Assembly: GCA_937907525.1 (NCBI GenBank) | Contig: CALCIB010000395.1 | Span: 1 to 11,973 of the forward strand | Reading direction: 5' to 3' | Origin: an uncultured Planctomycetales bacterium | Lineage (GTDB): Bacteria > Planctomycetota > Planctomycetia > Isosphaerales > Isosphaeraceae | Length of the DNA: 11,973 nt | Shown: positions 1 to 6,609 of the stretch, piece by piece | Numbering within the stretch: position 1 is the stretch's first letter | Layout: every line of letters starts with the position of its first letter | Translations under genes and position numbers: made by a program | Notes under the pieces: generated by a model | Told to the model about the DNA's origin: nothing | The model's input: only the letters and a program-made list of their open reading frames with translations | Database searches by the model: none

Positions 1-23
1 CCTTCTCCCTCAAGGGGAGAAGG
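1..23. repeat. Short hairpin repeat, CCTTCTCCC family (copy 1)
   Basis: A 9-bp perfect inverted repeat (CCTTCTCCC / GGGAGAAGG) encloses a 5-nt loop. It lies about 52 nt past the stop codon of the minus-strand coiled-coil gene, so it could end that transcript, but there is no T-run as in a classical intrinsic terminator. The flank after the hairpin (GATGATCGCC) is nearly repeated after the interrupted copy near 6543-6560, so this is a dispersed repeat and not a chance hairpin. It may continue beyond the left edge of the window. Confidence 0.7.
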
Positions 24-75
24 CGATGATCGCCGTGGCGGCTGAAATTCGAAACGGGGCCCAGGCGGTTCGGCG

Positions 76-1224
76 TCACTCGTCGTCGGATTCGGCCTGG
101 TCCTTGGGCTTGTCGGTCGTAAGGCCCTCCAGGGCCTTGAGGACGCGGTCCATCTTGGATTCGAGGGCGTCGATCCGGTCGTCGGTCTTGGAGTCGGAGC
201 GCTCGGCGTCGCGGTCGGGGCCGATGCGAACCGGGCCGACGCGGCCGCGGAGCGGGGCGATCTTGCGGTCGCCGCGGCGGCGTCCCCTGGCGTCTTGAAG
301 CGCGCGCTGGGCGTCGCGAAGCTGGCGCTGAAGGTCGCGGACGCGGCCGTCGGCTTGCGAGACGTCGGGGTCGGAGCCCTCCGCCTCGGCCTCGCCCAGG
401 GCCTTGTCTCGAAGGTCGTCGTAGCTCTCCTTCCAGCGGGCCGCGATTTCGGCCTTGGTCTCGTCGAGCCGGGCCTTGAGTTCCTTCAGGACGGGGTCGG
501 TCTTGCTCCGCGCCGTTTCCGACGCCTTCGCCAGCCGGTCCTGAAGGTCGTCGCGGAGCTTGTACAGATCGGCGACCGCCGGGTCGTCGCGGAACGCCTT
601 CTCGATCTTCCGCTCGACCTCCTCCGTGGAGTCGGCGAGGTCGTCGGCCGCGGCGCGGGCCTTGGCCCTGGCGTCGTCGACCTTCTCGCCGAGCCGTTGG
701 GTCTCGGCCTTGTAGCGGCGGCGGAGGGCGTCGCCGGCCTGGTCGCGGGACTTCTCCAGGTCGTCGCGGACCTCGTCCCGGGCCTTGCGGAGCGCCTCGC
801 GGGCGCTCTTGTTGATCGAGCCGCCTTCTTGCAGGGCGTTGAGGACCTGGTCGCGGGCGCGTTCCAGGGCGGACGCGACGTCGTCGCTGGAGGCGTCGTC
901 GGTCTTGAGGGCGTCGGCCAGGGTGGAGAAGGCGTCGCCGACGGTCTTGCGGATCTCGTCGGTGACGGGCTCGGCCTGCTTGCCGATGCGGTCGGCCAGT
1001 TCCTGGACCCGTTCGGTCACGGCGTCGACGGCGTTTTTCGCGTCGTCGCCTTCATCGTTGGGCGCCGGCGGAGTCTCCGGCGCGGCGGCTTCCGGGGCCG
1101 CGGGGCGTTCGCGGGGGGGGGCCTCCTCGAACGCGAACGCGGGGGCGGCGAGCATCGCCAGGCCCGCCAGCCCGGCGCCTCCGATCGCCGTCAACGTCCT
1201 GGCGGCCTTCGGGCGGGGTCGCAT
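76..1224 (-). CDS. Exported charged coiled-coil protein, function unknown
   Basis: This gene encodes 382 residues. The N-terminus has an Arg/Lys-rich start, a hydrophobic stretch (about 12-27) and an AFA cleavage-like site near residue 31, so the protein is probably exported. A Pro/Ala/Glu-rich segment (about 32-62) follows. Residues about 65-300 are highly charged and helix-forming, rich in Ala, Asp, Glu, Lys and Arg, with little hydrophobic core. This resembles LEA-like or apolipoprotein-like amphipathic helices. A basic Arg/Gly patch lies near 305-335, and a last heptad-like coiled coil (IDALESKMDRVLKALEGL) sits near the C-terminus before an acidic tail. There are no catalytic motifs. AGGAG stands 10 nt upstream of the ATG, supporting the start. 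A structural or envelope role is inference; I do not recognise a named family. Confidence 0.8.
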   Translation of the reverse strand: MRPRPKAARTLTAIGGAGLAGLAMLAAPAFAFEEAPPRERPAAPEAAAPETPPAPNDEGDDAKNAVDAVTERVQELADRIGKQAEPVTDEIRKTVGDAFSTLADALKTDDASSDDVASALERARDQVLNALQEGGSINKSAREALRKARDEVRDDLEKSRDQAGDALRRRYKAETQRLGEKVDDARAKARAAADDLADSTEEVERKIEKAFRDDPAVADLYKLRDDLQDRLAKASETARSKTDPVLKELKARLDETKAEIAARWKESYDDLRDKALGEAEAEGSDPDVSQADGRVRDLQRQLRDAQRALQDARGRRRGDRKIAPLRGRVGPVRIGPDRDAERSDSKTDDRIDALESKMDRVLKALEGLTTDKPKDQAESDDE

Positions 1225-1270
1225 GGTGCATCGTCTCCTGGCAGGGGTGGAACGCTCCGCTCGTGGCGGC

Positions 1271-1290
1271 GTCCCGGCGCGCGCCGGGAC
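1271..1290. promoter_or_regulatory. Perfect 20-bp palindrome upstream of the coiled-coil gene
   Basis: GTCCCGGCGCGCGCCGGGAC is a perfect 20-bp palindrome with no spacer. It lies 47 nt before the start codon of the minus-strand coiled-coil gene and just downstream of a TATATA hexamer at 1302-1307 that could be its -10 box. That position suits an operator or a 5'-leader hairpin. In such GC-rich DNA a palindrome of G and C alone is less remarkable than in balanced DNA, so the role is unproven. Confidence 0.4.
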
Positions 1291-1301
1291 CGTTCTTACG
1301 G

Positions 1302-1307
1302 TATATA
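1302..1307 (-). promoter_or_regulatory. Possible -10 element for the coiled-coil gene
   Basis: TATATA is one of very few AT-rich hexamers in this region and lies about 80 nt upstream of the minus-strand start codon. I see no convincing -35 at 17 nt. The call rests on AT content and position only. Confidence 0.25.
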
Positions 1308-1514
1308 CGCATTCGCCGCGCCTCGCCGCTTATTTTCCGTCGCGCGACGCGGTTCGGCCGCCCCGCTCGATTTGGGCGTCGGCCGCGAGCCGCCACCGCC
1401 AAAGCCGTCGCCGCGGGCGTTCGCGAGCGCCCAGATCGGTAACGTCTATGTAAACCTGCGTGCGATATCGCGCGTCCGCCGAGTCGATTTTTTTCCATGT
1501 GGGGGTGGAATTTC

Positions 1515-1543
1515 GTGGCAATCGAGCGACCGGGTGATAGAAT
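1515..1543 (+). promoter_or_regulatory. Candidate sigma-70 promoter of the PEP-CTERM gene
   Basis: GTGGCA (1515-1520, 4/6 to TTGACA) is separated by 17 nt from TAGAAT (1538-1543, 5/6 to TATAAT). A TG dinucleotide one base before the -10 makes it an extended -10. This would start transcription near 1550, giving a leader of roughly 50 nt before the ATG at 1603. It is the best promoter-like arrangement in the intergenic region 1225-1602. The rest of that region shows no further recognisable element. Confidence 0.45.
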
Positions 1544-1602
1544 CCGACGCTACGTTGATTTCATGAAACTGGTCCAGGTATTCGAGGGATCTTCAAATCA
1601 CC

Positions 1603-2304
1603 ATGAGGAAGCACGTTGCAGCGATCGTGGTCGCCGTCGCGGCGATCGTCGGCGCCGGGGCGCGGGCCGGCGAGGTGAACTTTTCGATCAAGGGCGCCGG
1701 GTTCAGCGCGTCCGGAGTGCTGACGTATGGGCCGGACCCGATTGCGGTCGGTCCCACCAGCGCGTTCGCGATCACCGGGATCACGGGGACGTTCTCGAAT
1801 TCGAAAGCGGGGCTCGTCGACCAGGCCATCACCGGGCTGGTGGCGATCAATCCCCCCGCCTCGCACGACGACCCGCTGATCCCCGCGAGCATGACCCTGT
1901 TCCCGCTCGAGAACCCGCCGAATCCCGAATCGTCCGGGTTGAGCTATGACAACCTGCTGTATCTTTACGGTTCGCCGCAGACGTGTACGGGCTATCTGGC
2001 CAGCGGCGGCTACCTGGACGTTTACGGCTTGATGTTCACGGTGGCCGGCGGCTTCGTCGTGGACGTCTGGAGCAACGGCGCGTCCCCGGGGGATCCCGCG
2101 TCGAGTCTCGAGTACGGCGCGGCCCTGGCGCAGTACTGGGGCAGCGACACGGAGGTCGCGATCTATGGGCTTCTGGATTATCAGCCGGGCGGGGTGACGT
2201 TCGCGATCCCCGAGCCCGGCTCGCTGGGGATGCTCGGCGTCGGCCTGGGCGCCGCGCTGGGGCTGGCTCGATCGCGTCGGCGCGGGGGCGCGGCGGCGAG
2301 CTGA
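1603..2304 (+). CDS. PEP-CTERM sorting-domain exported protein
   Basis: The 233-residue product has a signal peptide (residues 1-22, hydrophobic AAIVVAVAAIVGAGA, ARA cleavage-like site). Its Gly/Ser/Thr-rich body (about 23-200) looks beta-rich and has no catalytic motif. The C-terminus is a classic PEP-CTERM signal: Pro-Glu-Pro at 203-205, a hydrophobic helix (about 208-222) and a basic RSRRR cluster (223-227). In known systems the exosortase recognises this tripartite tail and removes it after export, releasing or anchoring the protein at the envelope, often in strains that make extracellular polysaccharide. No exosortase is encoded here, so it must lie elsewhere. GAGGGA 13 nt before the ATG is a weak ribosome site. 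The exact role of the body is unknown. Confidence 0.85.
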   Translation: MRKHVAAIVVAVAAIVGAGARAGEVNFSIKGAGFSASGVLTYGPDPIAVGPTSAFAITGITGTFSNSKAGLVDQAITGLVAINPPASHDDPLIPASMTLFPLENPPNPESSGLSYDNLLYLYGSPQTCTGYLASGGYLDVYGLMFTVAGGFVVDVWSNGASPGDPASSLEYGAALAQYWGSDTEVAIYGLLDYQPGGVTFAIPEPGSLGMLGVGLGAALGLARSRRRGGAAAS

Positions 2305-2372
2305 CCCGGTTCCGGTTCGGGTCGGGCCCCGGGCGTCGCGACGCCTCGACGTCGGCGGCCCGGGGCGTCCGA

Positions 2373-2490
2373 CCGAGGAACGCCGCCGAAACGACTTCCC
2401 GCGAACGACCCGGGAGAGAATATCCACGGATTTCCCAGATTAACACGGATTACCTTGAATTATCTGATCCGAATCCGCGTCAATCTGGGA
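2373..2490. repeat. 118-bp dispersed repeat, copy 1
   Basis: This block matches 11856-11973 without gaps, with 11 mismatches in 118 positions by hand alignment (about 91% identity). Ten of the 11 differences are transitions, and nine replace a G or C here by an A or T in the other copy. It sits between the convergent PEP-CTERM and trpC genes. The right half forms a long hairpin, annotated separately. The left half (2373-2422) is conserved too but shows no strong structure. The repeat may continue beyond 2490, because the other copy is cut by the window end. Confidence 0.85.
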
Positions 2491-2500
2491 AATGCGTGGA
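2423..2500 (-). other. Long imperfect hairpin in the 118-bp repeat, possible 3'-end element of trpC
   Basis: Arms 2423-2451 and 2472-2500 (29 nt each) flank a 20-nt loop, and 26 of 29 positions are Watson-Crick paired. The exceptions are one G/G and two A/C oppositions. Read as minus-strand RNA, the two A/C positions become U-G wobbles, so 28 of 29 pair in that orientation. This is the orientation of the trpC transcript, whose stop lies about 40 nt upstream. The pair 2447/2476 is G-C here and A-T in the second repeat copy, a compensatory change. A terminator or RNA-stabilising role is inference, as there is no T-tract. Confidence 0.6.
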
Positions 2501-2540
2501 TGAGTTCCTCGTCGGAGAAGGCGCGGGCCGTGGTCGGGAT

Positions 2541-3368
2541 TCACGGGGTCGTCGCGGGTTCGGGGGCGATGCCCATCAGTCGTTCGACGGCCAGGCCGAC
2601 GTCGGGCTGGCGCATCAGCGATTCGCCGACGAGGATCGCGGCCACGCCCTCGGCCTGAAGCCGTTCGACCTGGGCGCGGGAGTGGATGCCGCTTTCGCTG
2701 ACCAACAGCACGTCGTCGGGGACGCGGGCGCGGACGCGGAGGGTTCGTTCCAGGTCGGTGGTGAAGGTGTGGAGGTCGCGGTTGTTGACGCCGACCAGGT
2801 CGGCGCCGGCGGCCAGCACGCGGTCGAGGTTGCTCGGGTCGTGGAACTCGACCAGGGCGGCCATGCCCAGCCCTCGGGCGCGTTTCAGAAGCGCGGCCAT
2901 GGCGGCGTCGTCGAGGATCTCGGCGATCAAAAGCACGGCGTCGGCGCCGGCGACGCGGGCCTCGACGATTTGGTACTCGTCGATGACGAAGTCCTTGCGG
3001 AGCAAGGGGACGGCGGTGGCCGCCCGGATCCGGGCCAGGTGGGAGAGATGGCCCTGGAAGTAGGGGGCGTCGGTGAGCACGCTGACGCAGGCGGCGCCGT
3101 GGTCCTGGTAGGCGCGCGCGATGGCGACGGGCTCGAAGTCCTCGCGGATGACCTTCACCGAGGGACTGGCCTTCTTGACCTCGGCGATCAGCGAGATGAA
3201 GCCGCGGCCGTCCAGCGCCGCGCGGAAGTCGCGGACGGGGGGGGCCTCCGCGGCCTGGGCCTCCAACTCTTCAAGAGGCATGCGGCGGCGGTCGCGGGCG
3301 ACCTCCAGCCGCTTGGAGGCGACGATCTGTTCCAGGATGGTGGGGGTCTTGCCGGCGGGTTCGGGCAT
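2541..3368 (-). CDS. trpC: Indole-3-glycerol phosphate synthase
   Basis: TrpC closes the indole ring of CdRP to give indole-3-glycerol phosphate, with loss of CO2 and water, in cytoplasmic tryptophan synthesis. The 275-residue length is normal for a monofunctional (beta/alpha)8 enzyme. Diagnostic motifs appear in order: IAEVKKASPS (61-70, catalytic Glu63 and Lys65), LLRKDFVID (122-130, general-acid Lys125), ALVEFHD (171-177, Glu174), GVNNRDL (193-199, substrate-binding Asn195), SESGI (224-228) and the phosphate-loop VGES (247-250). All expected active-site residues are present. No other trp gene lies nearby, so the pathway genes are dispersed, as in many planctomycetes. The ribosome site before the ATG is weak. 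Downstream, the transcript runs into the 118-bp repeat hairpin. Confidence 0.95.
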   Translation of the reverse strand: MPEPAGKTPTILEQIVASKRLEVARDRRRMPLEELEAQAAEAPPVRDFRAALDGRGFISLIAEVKKASPSVKVIREDFEPVAIARAYQDHGAACVSVLTDAPYFQGHLSHLARIRAATAVPLLRKDFVIDEYQIVEARVAGADAVLLIAEILDDAAMAALLKRARGLGMAALVEFHDPSNLDRVLAAGADLVGVNNRDLHTFTTDLERTLRVRARVPDDVLLVSESGIHSRAQVERLQAEGVAAILVGESLMRQPDVGLAVERLMGIAPEPATTP

Positions 3369-3731
3369 CGTTCCGGATCCGGGTCGAAAAGGCGAGGGTG
3401 GCCGACGGGACGGCGCGTCGTCCTGGCTTTTAGCTTAGCGTGGCCGGGGACGTTTGAAAGCCTCGGCCCGGTCGGGGGGGAGGACGTTTAAAAAAATCGA
3501 CTTGACACTTGCGGAACGCGCGGGGGACCAGCTAAAGTCCAGCCTGCAACCGACGAAGTGGAACCGGGGCGATTTCCCTTCTTTTCGATCGAGCGGTCGT
3601 CGCGGTCGACGGCCGGCCGGTTTCGTGGATCGCGAGGTTTTCCAGCCAGCAGGGACGTAAGCGATGCGTCGAACCGGGGGACGCCGTGGGGCGGGAGGCC
3701 CCGGCCGCCGGCGTGTCGTGGGAGATCAAGG
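3369..3731. other. Divergent intergenic region between trpC and the kinase gene
   Basis: These 363 nt contain no convincing gene. On the plus side there is an AT-rich run (3488-3496) followed by TTGACA at 3502-3507. The nearest -10-like hexamer, TAAAGT at 3533-3538, lies 25 nt away, too far for standard sigma-70. A second pairing, TTGCGG (3509-3514) and TAAAGT with 18 nt between, has better spacing but a poor -35. GTG-initiated upstream extension of the kinase frame (from 3558) is open but adds Arg/Ser-rich residues unlike a domain, so I read this stretch as leader. The trpC side has only weak AT-rich motifs near 3430-3437. Confidence 0.4.
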
Positions 3732-5033
3732 ATGAGCATCGTCGCGAAGTGCCCGAATCCCGCGTGCGGCCGCGTTTCCCACCTGGGCGTCGATCCCCTC
3801 GGCAGGGTCTTCCGCTGCCCTCGCTGCCTGACCAAGCTCCGGAGCGAGCCGGCGGCGTCGGGCTCGGGATCGGGCTCGGGATGGACGGCCGCGGCCCCCC
3901 GTCGCGAGCCGTTCGCGTGGAGTTACGCGACGGCGCGGGGGTTCGGCTCGGGATCGGGATCCGGCGGCGTGGCGGTGCTGGCGCCCCCGGCTCGGACGGC
4001 GACGGCCGAGAGCGGCGAGTTCCACGCCGCGGCCTTCGATCACGACGAGCCCTGGGACGTCTCGGGCGAGGCCGCCTCGGCGTTCGAGTGGAACGAAAGT
4101 TCGTACACGGTCCCGGCGATGGGGCCTCGCGACGACTCGCGGACGGAGGTCTTCGCCGCGATCCGTCACCCGGCCCCCGTCGCCGGCGAGGTCCGCGGCC
4201 TGGCCCGGTTCCAGATTCTCGACCTGCTGGGCGAGGGCCGGCACTCCACGGTCCACCGCGCCTTCGACCCGACCCTGGAGCGTCAGGTGGCGCTTAAGCT
4301 GACGCGCGACGACGCCCCGCGGTCGTCGCGGGCTCGGGAGCGGTTTTTGGGGGAGGCCCGCGCCCTGGCGCGATTGAAGCACCCCGGCATCGTGGCGATC
4401 CACGAGGCCGGCCGCGACGGCGACCGGCTTTACCTGGCGCTCGACTTGATCGAGGGCAGGGGCCTGGAGGAGGTGCTGGGCGACGGCCGGCTTTCGTTCC
4501 GTCGCGCCGCCGAGATCGCCGCCGATCTGGCCGAGGCGTTGGCCTACGCCCACGGCCTGGGGATCGTCCACCGCGACGTCAAGCCGGCCAACGTCCGGAT
4601 CGACGTCGGCGGCGGCGTCCACCTGATGGACTTCGGGATCGCGTCGCGGCCGGAGTCGACCGACGCCGCGTCGGAGGCGGTGGCCGGCACGCCCGCCTAT
4701 CTCGCCCCCGAGCAGCTCGACGCCGGCCGCGGCCACGCCCTGCCGGCGGCCGACCAGTACAGCCTGGGCGCGGTCCTCCACGAGATGCTCTGCGGCCGTC
4801 CCCCGTTCGATGGCCCGGCGGCGTCGGTCCTCGCCCGCGCCCGGGCCCAGGAGCCCCCCGCGGCCGACGCCGTCGACCCGCGGGTCCCGCGCGCCCTGGC
4901 GGAGATTTGCCGCAAGGCGACGGCCAGGAAGCCCGACCGCCGTTACCCGTCGTGCCAGGACCTGGCCGCCGACCTGCGCCGCTGGCTCCGCGGCGAGCGC
5001 CCCCAGGCCCACCGCCGCGCCTGGTTCGTTTGA
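3732..5033 (+). CDS. Zinc-ribbon Hanks-type Ser/Thr protein kinase
   Basis: The 433-residue product starts with a four-cysteine zinc-ribbon motif (Cys7, Cys12, Cys29, Cys32). A flexible linker follows with two Gly-Ser runs (about 43-50 and 72-78), then a eukaryotic-like kinase domain (about 160-425). Key kinase residues are intact: Gly-rich loop GEGRHSTV (167-174), ATP Lys189 (VALK), helix-C Glu208, catalytic HRDVKPAN (280-287, Asp282, Lys284, Asn287), DFG 300-302 and APE 325-327. It should be an active cytoplasmic kinase. There is no transmembrane segment or extracellular sensor, unlike PASTA kinases. The start at 3732 is chosen because GGGAGA precedes it by 6 nt and the zinc ribbon begins right after it. 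The next gene begins 87 nt downstream on the same strand, so a shared transcript is likely. The substrate is unknown. Confidence 0.9.
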   Translation: MSIVAKCPNPACGRVSHLGVDPLGRVFRCPRCLTKLRSEPAASGSGSGSGWTAAAPRREPFAWSYATARGFGSGSGSGGVAVLAPPARTATAESGEFHAAAFDHDEPWDVSGEAASAFEWNESSYTVPAMGPRDDSRTEVFAAIRHPAPVAGEVRGLARFQILDLLGEGRHSTVHRAFDPTLERQVALKLTRDDAPRSSRARERFLGEARALARLKHPGIVAIHEAGRDGDRLYLALDLIEGRGLEEVLGDGRLSFRRAAEIAADLAEALAYAHGLGIVHRDVKPANVRIDVGGGVHLMDFGIASRPESTDAASEAVAGTPAYLAPEQLDAGRGHALPAADQYSLGAVLHEMLCGRPPFDGPAASVLARARAQEPPAADAVDPRVPRALAEICRKATARKPDRRYPSCQDLAADLRRWLRGERPQAHRRAWFV

Positions 5034-5120
5034 GAAAAACGGGCGTTTTGTTGGATTTCGACGCGCGAGTTGCCTTGACGATCATCATGAGCGACGTTTC
5101 ATTCGGGAGGGATGATTCCC

Positions 5121-6125
5121 ATGATGACTCGCGCGTCGGTCGTCGCCGAGCCCCCCGCGTCGGGAGGGGGCCCCCGGCTCTTGGTCGTGGACGATTCCGC
5201 CTTCGAGCGCCGTTGCATCGCCCGGCTGCTGGCCGAGTTCGACGACTTGCGCGTCGAGTTCGCCGCGGGAGGGCGGACCGCGCTGGAGGCCCTGCGGGAC
5301 GACCCGCCCGATTTGATCCTCACCGATTTGGTGATGCCGGACATCGACGGCCTGGAGTTGGTCCGGCGGACGCGCGAGCTCCGGCCGGGGCTGCCGATCC
5401 TTCTGATGACGGCCTTCGGCGGCGAGGACGCGGCCGTCGAGGCCCTCCGCGCCGGCGCGGCCGATTATCTGTCCAAATCTCGTTTGGAGAAGGACTTGAA
5501 ACCGATTCTGAGACGCGCCCTGGACGCCTGCGTGGTCGATCGCCGGCGTCGGCTGCTCAACGAGCGGTTGGTCCGTCGCGAGTCGGAGTTCGAGTTGGGC
5601 CCCGACCCCGATCTGATCTGGGCGCTGGCGATCGCCCTGGTCGAGGACGTCGCCGCGTTGGGCTTGCTGGAGCGTCCGGACCAGATCCGGCTGCACGTCG
5701 CCCTTCAGGAGGCGTTGGCCAACGCGTTATACCATGGCAACCTGGAGGTGGACTCCGAGCTTCGCCAGGAGGACGAGTCGATTTTCCACGACCTGGCGGA
5801 GAAGCGACGGGGGTTGGAGCCGTACCGCTCGCGACGGCTCCGCGTCCGGGCCGAGTACGACCGCGAGCGCGCCGTCTTCGAGATCGCCGACGAAGGGCCC
5901 GGCTTCGATCACCATCGACTCCGCCGCGAGATCGAACCCGAGGACCTGACGCGCATCGGCGGTCGCGGCCTGCTGATGATGCGCACGTTCATGGACGAGG
6001 TCGTTTACAACGAGCGCGGCAACGTCGTGACGATGACCCGACGGTTTCCGCCCCCTCGCAAGGGGGATCGCGGTCAAACCGTCGCGACGACGGCTTGCGA
6101 AGCGTCGCGAGAGGCGGTAAGCTAG
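5121..6125 (+). CDS. Response regulator receiver fused to RsbW-like ATPase domain
   Basis: The 334-residue protein joins two modules. Residues about 18-135 are a receiver domain: acidic pair Asp24-Asp25, phospho-acceptor Asp69 in LTDLVMPDIDG, Thr97 and Lys119 all fit the family. Residues about 160-310 are a GHKL ATPase: N-box EALANALYHGN (197-207, Asn201), DEGPGFD (257-263) and GGRGLLMMRTF (280-290). The domain resembles anti-sigma kinases of the RsbW/SpoIIAB group more than sensor histidine kinases, as no His-containing dimerisation domain precedes it. By inference, phosphorylation of the receiver controls binding or kinase activity in a partner-switching circuit. ATGs at 5112, 5121 and 5124 are possible; GGAGG ends at 5110, so 5121 has the proper spacing. 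The Ser/Thr kinase upstream is a plausible partner. Confidence 0.85.
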   Translation: MMTRASVVAEPPASGGGPRLLVVDDSAFERRCIARLLAEFDDLRVEFAAGGRTALEALRDDPPDLILTDLVMPDIDGLELVRRTRELRPGLPILLMTAFGGEDAAVEALRAGAADYLSKSRLEKDLKPILRRALDACVVDRRRRLLNERLVRRESEFELGPDPDLIWALAIALVEDVAALGLLERPDQIRLHVALQEALANALYHGNLEVDSELRQEDESIFHDLAEKRRGLEPYRSRRLRVRAEYDRERAVFEIADEGPGFDHHRLRREIEPEDLTRIGGRGLLMMRTFMDEVVYNERGNVVTMTRRFPPPRKGDRGQTVATTACEASREAVS

Positions 6126-6135
6126 CCCCTCGCGA
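6105..6135 (+). terminator. Hairpin at the response-regulator stop codon, possible terminator
   Basis: TCGCGAG (6105-6111) pairs with CTCGCGA (6129-6135); two more G-C pairs follow after one mismatch, around an 11-nt loop that holds the stop codon. It lies between the signalling gene and the tRNA gene. There is no T-run, so termination is uncertain. Confidence 0.25.
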
Positions 6136-6159
6136 GCCGGACCCCGGATCGGCCTCCGC

Positions 6160-6232
6160 GGGCGATTAACTCAGCGGTTAGAGTACCGTCTTCACACGGC
6201 GGGAGTCACTGGTTCGAATCCAGTATCGCCCA
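6160..6232 (+). tRNA. tRNA-Val (anticodon CAC)
   Basis: A complete 73-nt cloverleaf can be drawn. The acceptor stem GGGCGAT/ATCGCCC has discriminator A; the D stem is ACTC/GAGT. The anticodon stem CCGTC/GGCGG (one T-G wobble) carries loop TTCACAC, giving anticodon CAC at 6193-6195, which reads the valine codon GTG. The variable loop is 5 nt, and the T stem ACTGG/CCAGT carries loop TTCGAAT. CCA is not encoded and must be added after transcription. It begins 34 nt after the response-regulator stop and is followed about 40 nt later by a strong hairpin that could end the transcript. Confidence 0.95.
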
Positions 6233-6270
6233 TTCGCCAGTTGCAATCCGGCATGAGCGCGCGCCCGCAA

Positions 6271-6297
6271 CACCTTCTCCCCTTGTGGGAGAAGGTG
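6271..6297. repeat. Hairpin repeat, CCTTCTCCC family (copy 2), downstream of tRNA-Val
   Basis: CACCTTCTCCC and GGGAGAAGGTG form a perfect 11-bp stem around loop CTTGT. A smaller GCCCC/GGGGC hairpin follows directly (6297-6309). This is the left arm of a larger inverted pair: 6273-6325 matches the reverse complement of 6346-6387 joined to 6543-6550. It may act as terminator for the tRNA, but its recurrence marks it as a dispersed element. Confidence 0.7.
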
Positions 6298-6345
6298 CCC
6301 CGGAGGGGCGGATGAGGGGTGGGCGCGACCGGAAGCCTCTGGATA

Positions 6346-6550
6346 CGCCCCCCCTCATCCGGCCTTCGGCCACCTTCTCCCACAAGGCAAGATTATTCGT
6401 GAGTGACGTAAGTCCAAGAACGATCCCGGATGCCTCGTCCGATCACCCAACCGTCCAATGACTTAGGGCGGCCTTGGGCTGATTCGCGACAACACCCGGC
6501 ACCATAACGATTTACGAGTCCCACGAATAATCTTGCACAAGGGGAGAAGG
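6346..6550. repeat. Inverted second copy of the hairpin unit, split by a 148-bp insertion
   Basis: If 6388-6542 is removed, this segment restores the reverse complement of the unit at 6273-6325: a CACCTTCTCCC/GGGAGAAGG-type hairpin, a GGCC-TTC-GGCC mini-hairpin and a CCCCTCATCC block. The break lies in the loop of the hairpin (after CACAAGG). The two units are separated by about 20 nt, so together they formed a large palindrome before the insertion. Confidence 0.75.
6388..6535. mobile_element. 148-bp MITE-like insertion with 14-bp terminal inverted repeats
   Basis: The ends are perfect 14-bp inverted repeats, CAAGATTATTCGTG (6388-6401) and CACGAATAATCTTG (6522-6535). Similarity continues inward for a total of about 22 matches in 28 positions. 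The element is flanked by direct repeats CACAAGG (6381-6387 and 6536-6542), a 7-bp target duplication. It encodes no protein of note and is less GC-rich at its tips than the surroundings. It would need a transposase supplied in trans from an insertion sequence with matching ends, which is not in this window. I cannot assign the IS family from the ends. Confidence 0.85.
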
Positions 6551-6609
6551 GATGATTGCCCCAAGTCTTCCTCGAACTCGTCCCTTTATCCGTATCCTCC
6601 GGTCAGGGC

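Noticed and set aside
295..1566. Plus-strand ORF of 423 codons opposite the coiled-coil gene
   Set aside because: It is antisense to a gene with a signal peptide and ribosome site; its Leu/Val/Gly-rich sequence is a codon-bias artefact.
2373..2427. Short coding potential inside the 118-bp repeat on the minus strand (MDILSRVVRGKSF)
   Set aside because: Three of the four differences between the two copies in this stretch change the amino acid, so protein sequence is not what is conserved; RNA or DNA structure explains the repeat better.
3558..3731. Upstream extension of the kinase reading frame
   Set aside because: It would need a GTG start, adds an Arg/Ser/Pro-rich segment with no domain, and ignores the well-placed GGGAGA before the ATG at 3732.
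6192..6383. Minus-strand ORF beginning near tRNA-Val with MGDTGFEPVTPAV at its end
   Set aside because: This peptide is the familiar spurious antisense translation of a tRNA gene. The ORF also runs through the hairpin repeats.
6271..6387. CRISPR-like repeats near the tRNA
   Set aside because: There are only two units, in inverted orientation, with no regular spacers; they are palindromic hairpin repeats.
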